Below are positions 1-8,663 of a stretch of DNA of 64,000 nucleotides, piece by piece (within the stretch, counting starts at the first letter, position 1; each line of letters begins with the position of its first letter). This DNA comes from Wolbachia endosymbiont (group A) of Longitarsus flavicornis (GTDB lineage: Bacteria > Pseudomonadota > Alphaproteobacteria > Rickettsiales > Anaplasmataceae). The position numbers and the translations under genes are program-made. The stretch covers positions 124,001-188,000 of the forward strand of contig NZ_OZ008337.1 of assembly GCF_963931955.1 (NCBI RefSeq), read 5' to 3'. The notes below the pieces were generated by a model. It saw nothing but the letters and a program-made list of their open reading frames with translations. It searched no databases and was not told the origin of the DNA.

Positions 1-46
1 TACCTGTTTGTACAAGGCATTTGTACTAGTAAATTAGCCCTTAGTG

Positions 47-566
47 TCCCCCGTCGGGGAATATAAAAACCCCTCGCCTTGAGGCGAAGGAAAAGTTATG
101 ATGTCGCGTATGCGACGATATAGGTATAACGCACATTCTAAATATGACATGAAGGTACATTTAGTCTGGATTCCCAAATACCGTAAAAGGATTCTTATGG
201 GCCAAATTGCAGTCAGAACCAGAGAGTTGCTGAGGCAGGTTGCAATGGAAAATGAAATTCAAATTATCTCCGGCAAAGTGTCTGTTGATCATGTTCACAT
301 GTTTATTTTGTACAAACCTCAGCAAAGTGTTAGTAAAATTGTGCAGTTTTTAAAAGGGACAAGCTCAAGGTTATTAATGCAGGAGTTTGCTAGCTTACGC
401 AAACAATTTTGGAAAAGACATTTGTGGGCAATTAGCCGTTAGCTCTGGCACCATTACAGATGAAGTGATACAAGAATACATATCTATACAGGAAGGTGAG
501 CCAGTTCATGATGACGATCAATTTCAAATTGATTGAAAATTTTAACCCTTCGCCTTGTAGGCGATG
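47..566 (+). mobile_element. IS200/IS605-family insertion sequence, decayed copy
   Basis: This element encodes only an IS200-type TnpA and has no tnpB-like gene. A hairpin (TCCCC-loop-GGGGA) at 47-60 and a TCGCC/GGCGA hairpin at 74-87 lie before the transposase. A matching TCGCC/GGCGA hairpin lies after it at 550-564. Subterminal hairpins instead of inverted terminal repeats are what HUH single-strand transposons use as ends. The exact tips were not resolved, so the outer limits are approximate. Confidence 0.7.
98..536 (+). pseudogene. tnpA: IS200/IS605 transposase TnpA (Y1 HUH), frameshifted
   Basis: TnpA nicks and rejoins single-stranded DNA using a histidine pair and one tyrosine. The HUH motif is visible as DHVHMF near residues 65-70 of the first frame. 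That frame reads HLWA at about nt 419-430 and then runs into a stop at 442. From nt 432 the neighbouring frame continues with LAVSSGT, TDEVIQEYIS and ends at 534-536. A small deletion near nt 431 has removed the few residues expected between HLWA and LAVSS. The putative catalytic Tyr of QEYIS lies beyond the shift, so the upstream product cannot be active. It would have to move in trans, if at all. Confidence 0.85.
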
Positions 567-655
567 GTTGTTTAGTTAATAAATTAAATGATATTGACTT
601 ATACAAAAATATTAGTTACACTATTAGTAATTTACTAATAAAAGGGGCCAACATT

Positions 656-1069
656 ATGACAGACTTTATAGATTTTTTCAATAATAATTCAGAATTTGTT
701 AATGATAACTCTTATTATGAAGTACACAAATATAATAAAGATGGTCAGCATATTAAAGATGATTTTTACTTATACTCGCTGGTGCTTCATCCGTGTGGAA
801 ATGAAGATGAAAATTTAGCATTTTTTCATGAAGATCATGAGAGAACATCTCTTATATGGCTAGACAAAGAGTATTTGCAAATATCAGAGGGTAGCTGGGG
901 AAGCGGAAGCTATTATAGTGATCTTCTGAATTCTGACTATGTGGTAAATGACGTAACTTTGGATAAAAACATAGTAGAATTTAATGTAACTCCAGCTGTA
1001 GAGAGCTACTCACAAGGGGTAAATAAAATTGTAATCTCGAAAATCGGCTTGAAGAAAGGTAATTTATAA
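656..1069 (+). CDS. hypothetical protein, 137 aa
   Basis: I do not recognise a family. The reading frame is open from 533, but the first 41 codons run through the right end of the IS200 element. The ATG at 656 has a good ribosome-binding site (AAAGGGG, 641-647), so it is taken as the start. The product is acidic and rich in Asn, Asp and Tyr, without a signal peptide or membrane helix. A Gly/Ser/Tyr-rich stretch (EGSWGSGSYY) lies in the middle. It stands alone between mobile elements. A hairpin about 100 bp downstream could end its transcript. It may be a remnant of a longer gene whose 5' part was replaced by the IS. Confidence 0.5.
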   Translation: MTDFIDFFNNNSEFVNDNSYYEVHKYNKDGQHIKDDFYLYSLVLHPCGNEDENLAFFHEDHERTSLIWLDKEYLQISEGSWGSGSYYSDLLNSDYVVNDVTLDKNIVEFNVTPAVESYSQGVNKIVISKIGLKKGNL

Positions 1070-1167
1070 CCCTTGATCTTGCCTAAAATAATGGGCTGTT
1101 GAAAAAGTATGAATGGTGAAAATGAGACAAGTATAGTATACTTTTAAGTAGCAACAAATAAAGATAT

Positions 1168-1193
1168 AAAAAGATAATTTTAATTATCCTTTT
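1168..1193 (+). terminator. AT-rich hairpin, possible terminator
   Basis: AAAAGATAATT faces AATTATCCTTTT with a very short loop and one bulge. It lies 100 bp after the stop of the 656-1069 gene and just before the MITE. There is no long U-run beyond the stem, so terminator function is only a guess. Confidence 0.3.
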
Positions 1194-1207
1194 AGGGAAC
1201 ATTCAAC

Positions 1208-1428
1208 AAACCATACGCATCAAGTTAAGAAAAAGTGGCATAAGGAAGAAAAGAAATGAAAAAAACTATTTTATATGTTAAGTAATAAAGTTAGTAATTT
1301 ATAAATTCTTTAAAAAATTTACCTTATTTTAGATCAAAACTTCTTAAAAAATAAATATAACAAATAAGGCACCTACCTTCAATGGTTGCTATATTGGGCT
1401 TATTTTCTTAACTTGACGCGTATGGTTA
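1208..1428. mobile_element. MITE sharing the ends of the adjacent IS4-family element
   Basis: A 221-bp segment starts with AAACCATACGCATCAAG (1208-1224) and ends with CTTGACGCGTATGGTT (1412-1427). These are inverted repeats of each other with one mismatch, and they match the ends of the IS4 element that begins at 1432. The interior is AT-rich (over 70 percent by eye) and has no reading frame. It looks like a deletion derivative that could be mobilised by the neighbour's transposase. Its right end abuts the IS4 left end, producing a long palindrome across 1407-1455. Confidence 0.6.
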
Positions 1429-1431
1429 AAT

Positions 1432-2885
1432 AAACCATACGCGTCAAGTTAAGAAGCAAGGGTAAGAAAATTCAATGAACTTAAGGTGGATACTCTAGTT
1501 TTTCTATATCTGTCTTTCACAGAAAATTGTGACCAGTCTGTGGTAAGTTTTTTCAGGAAAATTCTCAAATTATTAATTTTACTGCTTAACGCTAAAAACA
1601 ACTCCCTAATCCTTCTTTTTAATTCAATGAATGCCTTTGTTAAACTCAGCTCTGTATTCTCTTTCAGTTTTATACAACCAACTATTCCATGAAATATAAG
1701 AATTGCGCACAATTTAGCGTATAGTTCACATAATACTCTGTATGGTTTTCCTTTAAGTTCGTCAAGCCTGATGTGACTCTTATACAATTTAAATAATAAT
1801 TCAATCTGCCATCTTACCCTGTAAATTGTTAATACTTGTTCAGCGCTGATTTTACTCTCTGGAACGTTAGTTATGAATATCGACCAATCCAGCAAATTTT
1901 TGATTCTTTTGAGAAGATGTATATCCATGTGATTTTGCTAACTTACTAGCCCTTCTTCTTCTAATTATAGACTGTTCTTCAGTTAATTTTTGACATATAA
2001 TTCTTACTTTAATTTTTACTTCTTTTCCTAATAGCACTTCCATCTCTAGAAGGGATTGACCTTCTAAACATTCCAACAACTCTATTTTTTGATTTGTTTC
2101 TATATCATATATATTGGTATTAGACTTATAACGACTAACAAAATATGCACCTGCTTCATCAATCTGTTTCAAAGAACTAGGCACAAAGTAGCCCAAATCA
2201 AATATTGGCAAATCATTGGCTGATAAACCGTTCAGATAATCCCTATAACCTTGATCCGACCTTATTCCTTCCATTAAATTTAACTTATCTAGTGCTTGAT
2301 TCAGGTAATCAAAGACTAACTGTAGCTTTATTCCTGATTTGGTATTACTCTCGCAATCTCTATAGCTACTGCCATATCCTTTGTACATATTTTCCATGCT
2401 ACTGGGCAGGCTAATATAGCTACTATCCAATAGCTTAATGCTTCTAAATTGCTTCAAAATTCTGCAATCAACCTGTAAGCTATTTTTAAATAAAACTAAA
2501 GATTCATTATACATTCTTTTCATACATTTCACTGCTTCTTCAGTAAATCTAAAATCCAAACCCTGTTTTGTAATTTCTATCGAGTCTTCATTTAGCAATT
2601 GGCACATTGTTTCTATGCTGCAATCACCAACTCCTATGTTACCAAAGACCATAGCTTTTATGAATGATGAGCCATTAAGTTTTCTCTTTCTTTTTATAAA
2701 ATCTACTGCAATTGATATTTTGTCTGCTTTTTCATTAAAGAATTCATTGAGGTCTTTTGATAAGCAAGCTATTCTGTCCATTGTAAGTTCTCTCATTCAC
2801 ATATCCAAGAGAACTTATACCTTATTATTTTCCTTCACTCTATTAATTTTACTTACACTTTTCCTTAACTTGACGCGTATGGTTT
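1432..2885 (-). mobile_element. IS4-family insertion sequence with intact ends
   Basis: Terminal inverted repeats are perfect for more than 20 bp. The left end reads AAACCATACGCGTCAAGTTA from 1432, and the right end is its reverse complement, ending at 2885. The match continues a few bases into both flanks because the left flank is itself the end of a related MITE. The only gene inside is the frameshifted transposase at 1449-2796. The right end cut the decayed membrane-protein gene at 2886. Confidence 0.8.
1449..2796 (-). pseudogene. IS4-family DDE transposase, single frameshift
   Basis: The N-terminal part (2796 down to about 1890) carries the first two catalytic Asp motifs, LLDSSY and IFDLGYF. 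The C-terminal part (to 1449) carries the YREK signature as IYRVRWQIELLFKLYK, which is diagnostic of IS4. The frames meet at a short A-run near nt 1897, where one extra A shifts KNQ away from NLLDWSIF. Removing one A restores a protein of roughly 445 aa. This is most likely an inactivating insertion. A programmed +1 shift is possible but not typical for the family. The start could also be the Met five residues downstream (MDRIACL). Confidence 0.85.
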
Positions 2886-3450
2886 ATTTAACACTCCCGG
2901 CTGTACTGGACCTTCTAATTTTTCGAGTTTCGTATCCGGCTTCATATTACTATAAAACGCAAAACTTATGCAAGCCAATCCAACAATCCAGCCAACTACC
3001 GCTAATATATGCATTTTCATGATATACAATGCAATACTGCTTATCAATAATACTGTACCGACAATACCAGCCATAATTGGATGAGTTGCCTTTTTTGATG
3101 TCTACAGAATTTCCTTTGCTAGATCCTCTACATGATTCAGTTTGAAGTTGGATATCATAAGTACTTGGCTCTTTTGCGGCAGTGTCTTACTAAAGCATTT
3201 ACAACCTCTTCTCTGCTTCATACACAGGTTGAAGATCTTCGCTATTTTCATTGACATCCTCATATGACTAAGTGTCAGTTTCTGTAACACTGGTTTGCTC
3301 TTTCACCTCAAAATCTTCTCCCATAATCCTTGGTTCCTCTACAGTAGCTCCTTATGAGGTAGTAGTAATTTGGATACCCTTTTTATTTTTAAGTTTTCCA
3401 GCAATACCTTCCTATATTTTTTCGGTGTTTTCATAGTTCTTCTTGTTGCT
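2865..3450 (-). pseudogene. decayed gene for a small membrane protein, cut by the IS4 element
   Basis: The open part (3074-2865) encodes two hydrophobic helices (about residues 1-20 and 24-42) followed by a charged tail. Its last residues, NKPYASS, are read from the IS4 inverted repeat, so the true C-terminus is lost. Upstream, the minus strand still reads as a hydrophilic polypeptide back to about 3450, for example EGIAGKLKNKKG, EEPRIMGEDFEVKEQ and ENSEDLQPVYEAEKR. It is broken by several TAA/TAG codons and by one frameshift in an A-run near 3098. The parent was probably an acidic cytoplasmic domain followed by two membrane helices. No family recognised. Confidence 0.5.
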
Positions 3451-3460
3451 TTTATAAACA

Positions 3461-4060
3461 TTACAATGCTAAGCCATAAAACTTTTCCAATTGCTCACTC
3501 CATAACATCGGTATTTCTTTCAGATTAACTAGCTTCAAACCTCTTGGCTGTCTCCCATTTACTATGTCTTCCTTAATCTTTGGTGCTAAATAATTCAACC
3601 TTAAAATTTGCTGTATACGTCTTGTACCTATATTAATTTTAATGCTCAGCTCCTTCACACTCCCATATTTTCCTTCCTCTAGTTGACGTTTCCAGGAATG
3701 GGCTCTCACCACTGCTTTCAGTAGCGCATTATTTGTTTTTCCTTCTGGCTCTACTACTGTGCATTTGTTTCCTTTCTTCTTCATTGGTATAAATTTTTCC
3801 TCTGATTCAGAACATACTTCTATTCCATCTTCTTTTACCATTACTCCCTTTATTAACTTTTTCACTACTTCTTTCTGTTCTCTGAAACTTAAATTTTTCC
3901 ATTCTTCTCCCCATTTTTCATATAGCTGCTCTGTCTTTCTCATTACTTCTTTTTCCACCTCTCCCGCTACTATAGTTCTGTTTATTGATTCACAACCTTT
4001 TCCCCTTAAATGGTTATTGCACACGTAATATCGGTACCTTTTATTCTCCTTTTTTGAGTA
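3461..4060 (-). pseudogene. serine recombinase, 3' fragment (zinc ribbon and C-terminal region)
   Basis: Large serine recombinases integrate and excise prophages. Only the part from the zinc ribbon onward remains. The frame reads ENKRYRYYVCNNHLRGKGC, then ESINRTIVAGEVEKEV, a basic coiled stretch, and a tail with GSVKELSIKINIGTRRIQQI, which resembles the helix-turn-helix tail of Wolbachia and WO recombinases. The catalytic serine domain is missing because the reading frame enters the group II intron end at 4061. It may be the remains of the integrase of the prophage that begins a few kb to the right. It differs in its C-terminal part from the full recombinase at 59046-60773. Confidence 0.75.
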
Positions 4061-5930
4061 GGAGAGTAGACCAGTGGAACTTCCCCACCAGTCTCTCGCA
4101 AAACTGTACGTAAACCTCTCGATTTATACAGCTTCCATTATTCAGCCTTTTGGCCTAACCCTAGTGTCCAGTGATAGAAAATATCCGGAGACCTCTTTCT
4201 CACCTTTCCTAGAAATTGTCTTGCTAGTCTTCCGTGACTCCTGAGTCTCTTATATTTCCTTTTCACCCACTTTTCTAGATGCCGCTCTATATTCTTTAGA
4301 GATTTGTATACTTCAGTTCTGTAAAATTTGCCATAGTACTGATACCAGCCTCTGACTATTGGATTTACTTTTCCTGATATCTCCTCTAATGTTATATGCG
4401 TATTTCGTAGCATTTTCCATGACCTTATGGTTGTAGTAATCTTTTTCTTGGCCTTGTTGCTAATTGCTGGAAGAAATGAAACAAAATACTTCCCTATTTT
4501 ATTTCTTGCTAACCTGGGTCTGAATGTGTAACCCAGAAAATTAAAACTTTGTTTAGGAAATTCACCACTCCTATTGTCATCCTTACAGTACACTATCTGT
4601 GTCTTTTCAGGATGCAATTTCAACTTATACTCAGCCAATCTTTCTTCGATCATTACTTTCACAAACTCTGCCTGTTTCTCTGTTCTGCAGTGCACTATCG
4701 CATCATCCACATACCTCTCAAATGGTACTGTCGGGTAGTTCTTTTTCATCCATATATCAAACACATGATGCATGAATATATTAGAGATGATTGGGCTAAC
4801 TGAACCTCCTTGCGGAACTCCTTTATCCCTAACTACCTTACTGCCATCTGCTTGCTGAATGGGGGCTTTCATCCACCTCTCAACATACAGTATGACCCAT
4901 TTGCAGTCTGTGTGCTTTTTGATAGCTTGCAATGCCAAGCCGTGGTCCAAATTGTCGAAAAATCCAGATATATCAAGATCTATCGTCCAATCGTACCTCC
5001 AGCATCTTTTACGAGCTGTATCTACCGCATCCAGTGCAGACTTATTTGGTCTATAACCATATGAATCCTCATGAAATTTTGGTTCTACCAGCGGCTCTAG
5101 ATACATAGCAGCAGCCGTTTGCCCTATCCTGTCGAATACTGAAGGAACACATAAAATTCTTTGCCCTCCTGTATCTTTTGGTATCGCAACAGCTTTTACC
5201 GGCTCTGGAAAATAACTTCCGGATGACATCCTATTCCATAGTTTGTACAGATTATCTTTTAGATTTTCTTCAAACTTTGTTATCGAAACCTCATCCACAC
5301 CAGCCGCACCTTTATTTTTCGATACTTGTTTATAAGCCCTACAAATAAGTTGCTTTGGTATATCAAAAGACTTTGTTTTATTCATTAACTCCTCCCTTTC
5401 GGTTGATACATAATTAAAACTGAATAACTCAGCTCCTTCGCTCCATTTCCATTACAGAAACTTCTTCACTACTACGAGCTGATCCGCCCCTGTTTTTCGC
5501 ATCGGTACTCTCATCCTTAGAGTTTAGCTCCTTGGATTTCTCCCTTATCATCGAAACGACAGGTTCCCGTAGTTCCACACAATAGCCTGAAATAGATTCA
5601 TGCCACCTTTATGCCGGACGCCATCTATCCAGTAAACAAGCTCCCGATAGATTTATCCCAGGTTACAAACGACCCCCTGGTTTTGACGTCATTTAAAAGG
5701 TTTCGACACTTCATCAGTGGTTCACTTTCGTTCATCTCTCTATTCCTTACATGACATATAATTATGCCTTTTCCATAACGCTCACTACCTTGGCTCTTTA
5801 CCAAAGCAGCTTATGGTTGTTTGAAGCCTGCTCTTGTAAACCGGCTCCGAGGGACCTACCCTCATCTACTGTGCAGCTTTTGCACTTAGTTTGCTCTTAC
5901 TTGAACATTCTTTGTGTCTCTACGGCACAC
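4061..5930 (-). mobile_element. group II intron, copy 1
   Basis: The element lies on the minus strand. The 5' end is GTGTGCCG at 5930, the GUGYG start typical of group II introns. The RNA domains upstream of the reading frame occupy about 5930-5386. The maturase fills 5385-4138. The 3' structured end with CTGGTGG/CCACTGG arms lies at 4137-4061; its last base is uncertain by about 3. The sequence appears the same as 44043-45912, at a constant offset of 39982. The 5' flank is an ankyrin gene and the 3' flank is a recombinase gene, so this is not a simple insertion into one gene. Confidence 0.85.
4138..5385 (-). CDS. ltrA: group II intron reverse transcriptase/maturase, 415 aa
   Basis: This protein helps the intron RNA fold and splice and copies it into DNA at new sites. 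Reverse transcriptase motifs are in order: an N-terminal KNKGAAGVDEVS block (residues 24-35), LDISGFFDNLDH (137-148), GVPQGGSVSPII (189-200) and the catalytic YVDD at 225-228. A maturase (X) domain with VRGWYQYYGKF follows, and the protein ends in a basic tail. There is no HNH endonuclease domain, so retrohoming probably primes from other nicks such as a replication fork. The start ATG follows an AGGAGTTA ribosome site. The protein is identical to that of the second copy, so both could be functional. Confidence 0.95.
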   Translation of the reverse strand: MNKTKSFDIPKQLICRAYKQVSKNKGAAGVDEVSITKFEENLKDNLYKLWNRMSSGSYFPEPVKAVAIPKDTGGQRILCVPSVFDRIGQTAAAMYLEPLVEPKFHEDSYGYRPNKSALDAVDTARKRCWRYDWTIDLDISGFFDNLDHGLALQAIKKHTDCKWVILYVERWMKAPIQQADGSKVVRDKGVPQGGSVSPIISNIFMHHVFDIWMKKNYPTVPFERYVDDAIVHCRTEKQAEFVKVMIEERLAEYKLKLHPEKTQIVYCKDDNRSGEFPKQSFNFLGYTFRPRLARNKIGKYFVSFLPAISNKAKKKITTTIRSWKMLRNTHITLEEISGKVNPIVRGWYQYYGKFYRTEVYKSLKNIERHLEKWVKRKYKRLRSHGRLARQFLGKVRKRSPDIFYHWTLGLGQKAE

Positions 5931-6087
5931 CATCTGCCCCTTTTTTTATTAATAATCTCACTGTTTTGTAATCAGAGATTTCCACTGCTTGGTGCAATAT
6001 CGTCTCTCCTTCTTCATTTCTTTTATTAATATCGTTACTTGATACTTCTTTAAAAAACTTACTAAAAGATTCTTTGCTAAACTTCAT
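5931..6087 (-). pseudogene. ankyrin-repeat gene, 5' fragment cut by the group II intron
   Basis: A start at 6087 follows GAGGTAAGT and encodes MKFSKESFSKFFKEV, then a first ankyrin repeat with GETILHQAVE and TVRLLIKKGAD. After about 52 codons the frame runs straight into the intron 5' end at 5930. Wolbachia encodes many ankyrin proteins, some of them candidate host-directed effectors. Nothing ankyrin-like is seen on the other side of the intron, so the 3' part of this gene has been lost or moved. The assignment rests on one clear repeat. Confidence 0.7.
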
Positions 6088-6254
6088 ACTTACCTCACAA
6101 AACTAGCTTTTCTAGCGTTAGATAAATTTCTTATATTTACCTGCTGCTATTCAAGTTATGTCCGTTTTAGCATGAGAAAGCAAGTCCTTTTCTTTTTATT
6201 TCATACACTTTTACCTATTATTAATATAATATATGAGGATCTAAATACAAGCAT

Positions 6255-6965
6255 TTAACTTATTACACATATTGCTTGACTATTTTTCCAACTTCTGTGC
6301 AAATGTCGATGTTCGTGCCATTTCAGTACTCCTGGGTAAAATACCAAAATATGCTTTTCTAATTCATGTATTGAGTCTTCTTGCTCTAAATCGTTTTTAT
6401 AGTAAACATTGTGTTCTGCTAAAACATAGTTTGTAATCTTCTGATCAGTATAATTTTCTACTTTGTAGTGGTGAGTAACGCTAAACCTTTCTAAAATTGG
6501 TTTGTGTTTTAAATTCCAACGTTGCCATGAAAGTTTATCGTTTCCCAATACAAATTTATTTCCTTCTTCTTCTATGCTACCAACCGGAAAGCACGCATTT
6601 GTTTCTCCTAAGTTCCAACTGTCCGATAATACTATCTGCGCTTTTGCAAATTTAATCGATGGTAATAAACTCTGTGGTAATGGATATAGTGCTTTTAAGT
6701 TGTACCACAAATGATTTCTTTCATAAATACCGTTATAATTCTTTGTGTGAGGCTCGGTTTCTCCAAGGATTGCTACATCTAGGCGATATATATCATTGCT
6801 TAAAGCTCGTTCATAATGATCGCGTAGATAGTTTTCTATAATCCTAATAACTGGACCACTAGACCTGAAAAAATTTACTCTTCCAAATGATAACACTGGT
6901 CCATCTTTTTCTATTTTTACCCCTGAATAATCAGAAAGAAGATCTCCAAATAAACTTTCATCTAA
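6255..6965 (-). pseudogene. 5'-truncated gene of unknown function
   Basis: About 236 native codons remain, from DESLFGDLL to the stop at 6255. The apparent start (MYRFL at 6977, or further up at 7046) is read from the left end of the ISWpi1-like element, so the true N-terminus is missing. The remaining protein is soluble, rich in aromatic residues and His (WHEHRHLHRSW near the end), with no signal or membrane segment. I recognise no family. It has the same orientation as the prophage tail genes to its right. It could be a downstream tail-region gene, or a displaced 3' part of the truncated DUF4815 gene, separated by nested IS insertions. Confidence 0.55.
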
Positions 6966-7828
6966 GAACCTGTACATGATCTCAAGAAAGGAATAAACTA
7001 AGAGATAATGTATATAAGTTAGGATATATGAGGAGTTTATACCCAAGTAATATAAGTCGGGAAAGATTTGAGATTATATTACCAGATCTAGAGTCCTGTA
7101 GAAAAAAAACAAAACCAAGAAAACTTGATTTGTATGATGTATTTTGTGGAGTGTTATACGTTCTGAAAAGCGTTTGTCAGTGGAGAATGCTACCAAAAGA
7201 GTTTCCAAAATGGCGCAATTGTTACGACTATTTTAAGAAGTGGAGTGAAAAACCAGATGCAAATAAAGAAAGTGTTCTGGAGCTGGTGTTAAAAAAAAAT
7301 AGTTGGCGTAGTCCGACAAAACAATGGTCGGAAAGAAAAAACCAGCTTCTGCATAATTGATGCACAGAGTGTAAAAAATGCAGATACTGCTGAAGAAAAA
7401 GGCTACGATGCAGGCAAAAAGATTTCAGGAATAAAACGCCATATTGCAGTAGATACGCAAGGTTTGCCACATGCAATTTATGTAACAACAGCAGAGATAA
7501 CTGACCGTAGCAGTGCTGTGAGAATGGTAGAAAATGCAAAAGAAAACCTCTCGGGAGTTAAAAATGTACTGGTTGATGCAGGCTATACGGGAGAGAATTT
7601 TGCAACACAAATAAAAGCAACTATTGGTGCAACTGTTGAGGTAATAAAACGCAGTGAATTACATACCTTTGCTGTATTGCCAAAAAGATGGGTTGTAGAG
7701 CGTTCTTTTGCTTGGTTGGAAAAATGTAGACGGTTATGGAAAAATTGCGAGCGTAAACTCAACACCAGCTTGCAAATGGTAGTTCTTGCTTTCACTGCTT
7801 TGTTCCTCAAAAGATTATGAACAGGTTC
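6966..7828 (+). mobile_element. IS5-family element, ISWpi1-like
   Basis: The ends GAACCTGT (6966-6973) and ACAGGTTC (7821-7828) are inverted repeats. TAA flanks both ends (6963-6965 and 7829-7831), consistent with a 3-bp target duplication. The element carries one transposase in two frames. Its target was a junction that already joined the partial gene on its left to a truncated IS5-type element on its right. Confidence 0.8.
7028..7820 (+). CDS. IS5-family transposase (ISWpi1 type), two frames joined by frameshifting
   Basis: The first frame (7028-7360) begins MRSLYPSNIS and contains the helix-turn-helix and YDYFKKWS region. The second frame, open from about 7290 to 7820, carries the DDE residues: Asp in CIIDAQSVKN, Asp in VLVDAGYTGE, and Glu in VVERSFAWLE. 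The frames overlap at a run of nine A residues near 7287-7295, a slippery site. ISWpi1-type elements are known to use such a shift, so the element is probably functional rather than broken. The fused protein would be about 264 aa. RBS before 7028 is weak. Confidence 0.85.
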
Positions 7829-8663
7829 TAAGGAAATAGAAAAGTTAGAAGGAGAAAAGTTTCGACGTTTAACAGGGGTAAAAAAAGCAACATTTGAGCG
7901 AATGGTAGAAATTCTAGAAGTGGAGGATAAAAGAAAAAAAGCTAGAAGTGGAAGAAAAAGTAAACTTTGCATAGAAGACAGGCTACTTATGGCACTGGAA
8001 TATATAAGAGAATATCGTACATATTTTCATATTGGGCAAAGCTATGGCATGAGTGAAAGTAACAGTTTTAAAATAATAAGATAGGTAGAAGACATATTAA
8101 TAAAACATCCAGATTTTGCATTACCAGGAAAAAAAGAGCTATTAAAGAGTGATGTAGAATATGAAGTTTTAGTAATAGACGGAACTGAAACGCCAGTAGA
8201 GAGACCAAAAAAAAGCAAAAGCCCTTCTACTCTGGAAAGAAAAAAAGGCATACTATAAAAACACAAATAGTAACAGAGAAGAAGAGTAAAAAAGTCATAT
8301 GCACATCTTTCTCGAATGGTAGAAAACACGATTTTCGGATGTTTAGAGAATCAAAGGTAGCAATATTACCGGACACCAAAATCTTAGCTGATGCCGGCTA
8401 CAGGGGAATGCAGAAGATACACAAAAATGTTGTATTACCGCACAGGAAAATGAAAAAGAATCCGTTAAGCAAAGAACAAAAAAAAGAGAACAGGGCACTT
8501 ATGAGCCAAAGGGCAATTGTTGAAAACGTAATTGGCTTATTGAAAAGGTTTAAAATCATCTCGGACAGGTATAGAAACCGACGAAAACGTTTTGGTTTAA
8601 GGTTTAATTTGATTGCTGCAATTCACAATTTTGAGCTCCATACATGAATTTTGAAAGAAGTCT
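7829..8663 (+). mobile_element. IS5-type element, 5'-truncated copy
   Basis: The sequence from 7829 to the right end AATTTTGAAAGAAGTCT matches the complete copy at 35844-36737. The first 65-70 bp are absent here and are replaced by the ISWpi1-like insertion. The right end cuts into the DUF4815-like phage gene at 8664, so this element inactivated that gene. Confidence 0.85.
7830..8647 (+). pseudogene. IS5-type transposase remnant with nonsense codon and frameshift
   Basis: The reading frame loses its start to the neighbouring insertion. It continues as GEKFRRLTGVKKATFERM, meets a TAG after SFKIIR (about 8085), resumes with VEDILIKHPDFALPG and VIDGTETPVERP, then shifts frame in the A-run near 8208 and ends with ADAGYRGM and IVENVIGLLKRFK. 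These hold the DDE residues of a DDE_Tnp_4-like transposase. The A-run shift may be programmed. The TAG is not, and the second copy has the same TAG. Confidence 0.8.

Noticed and set aside
533..655. N-terminal extension of the 656-1069 gene
   Set aside because: The codons run through the IS200 right-end hairpin and have no ribosome site. The ATG at 656 has one.
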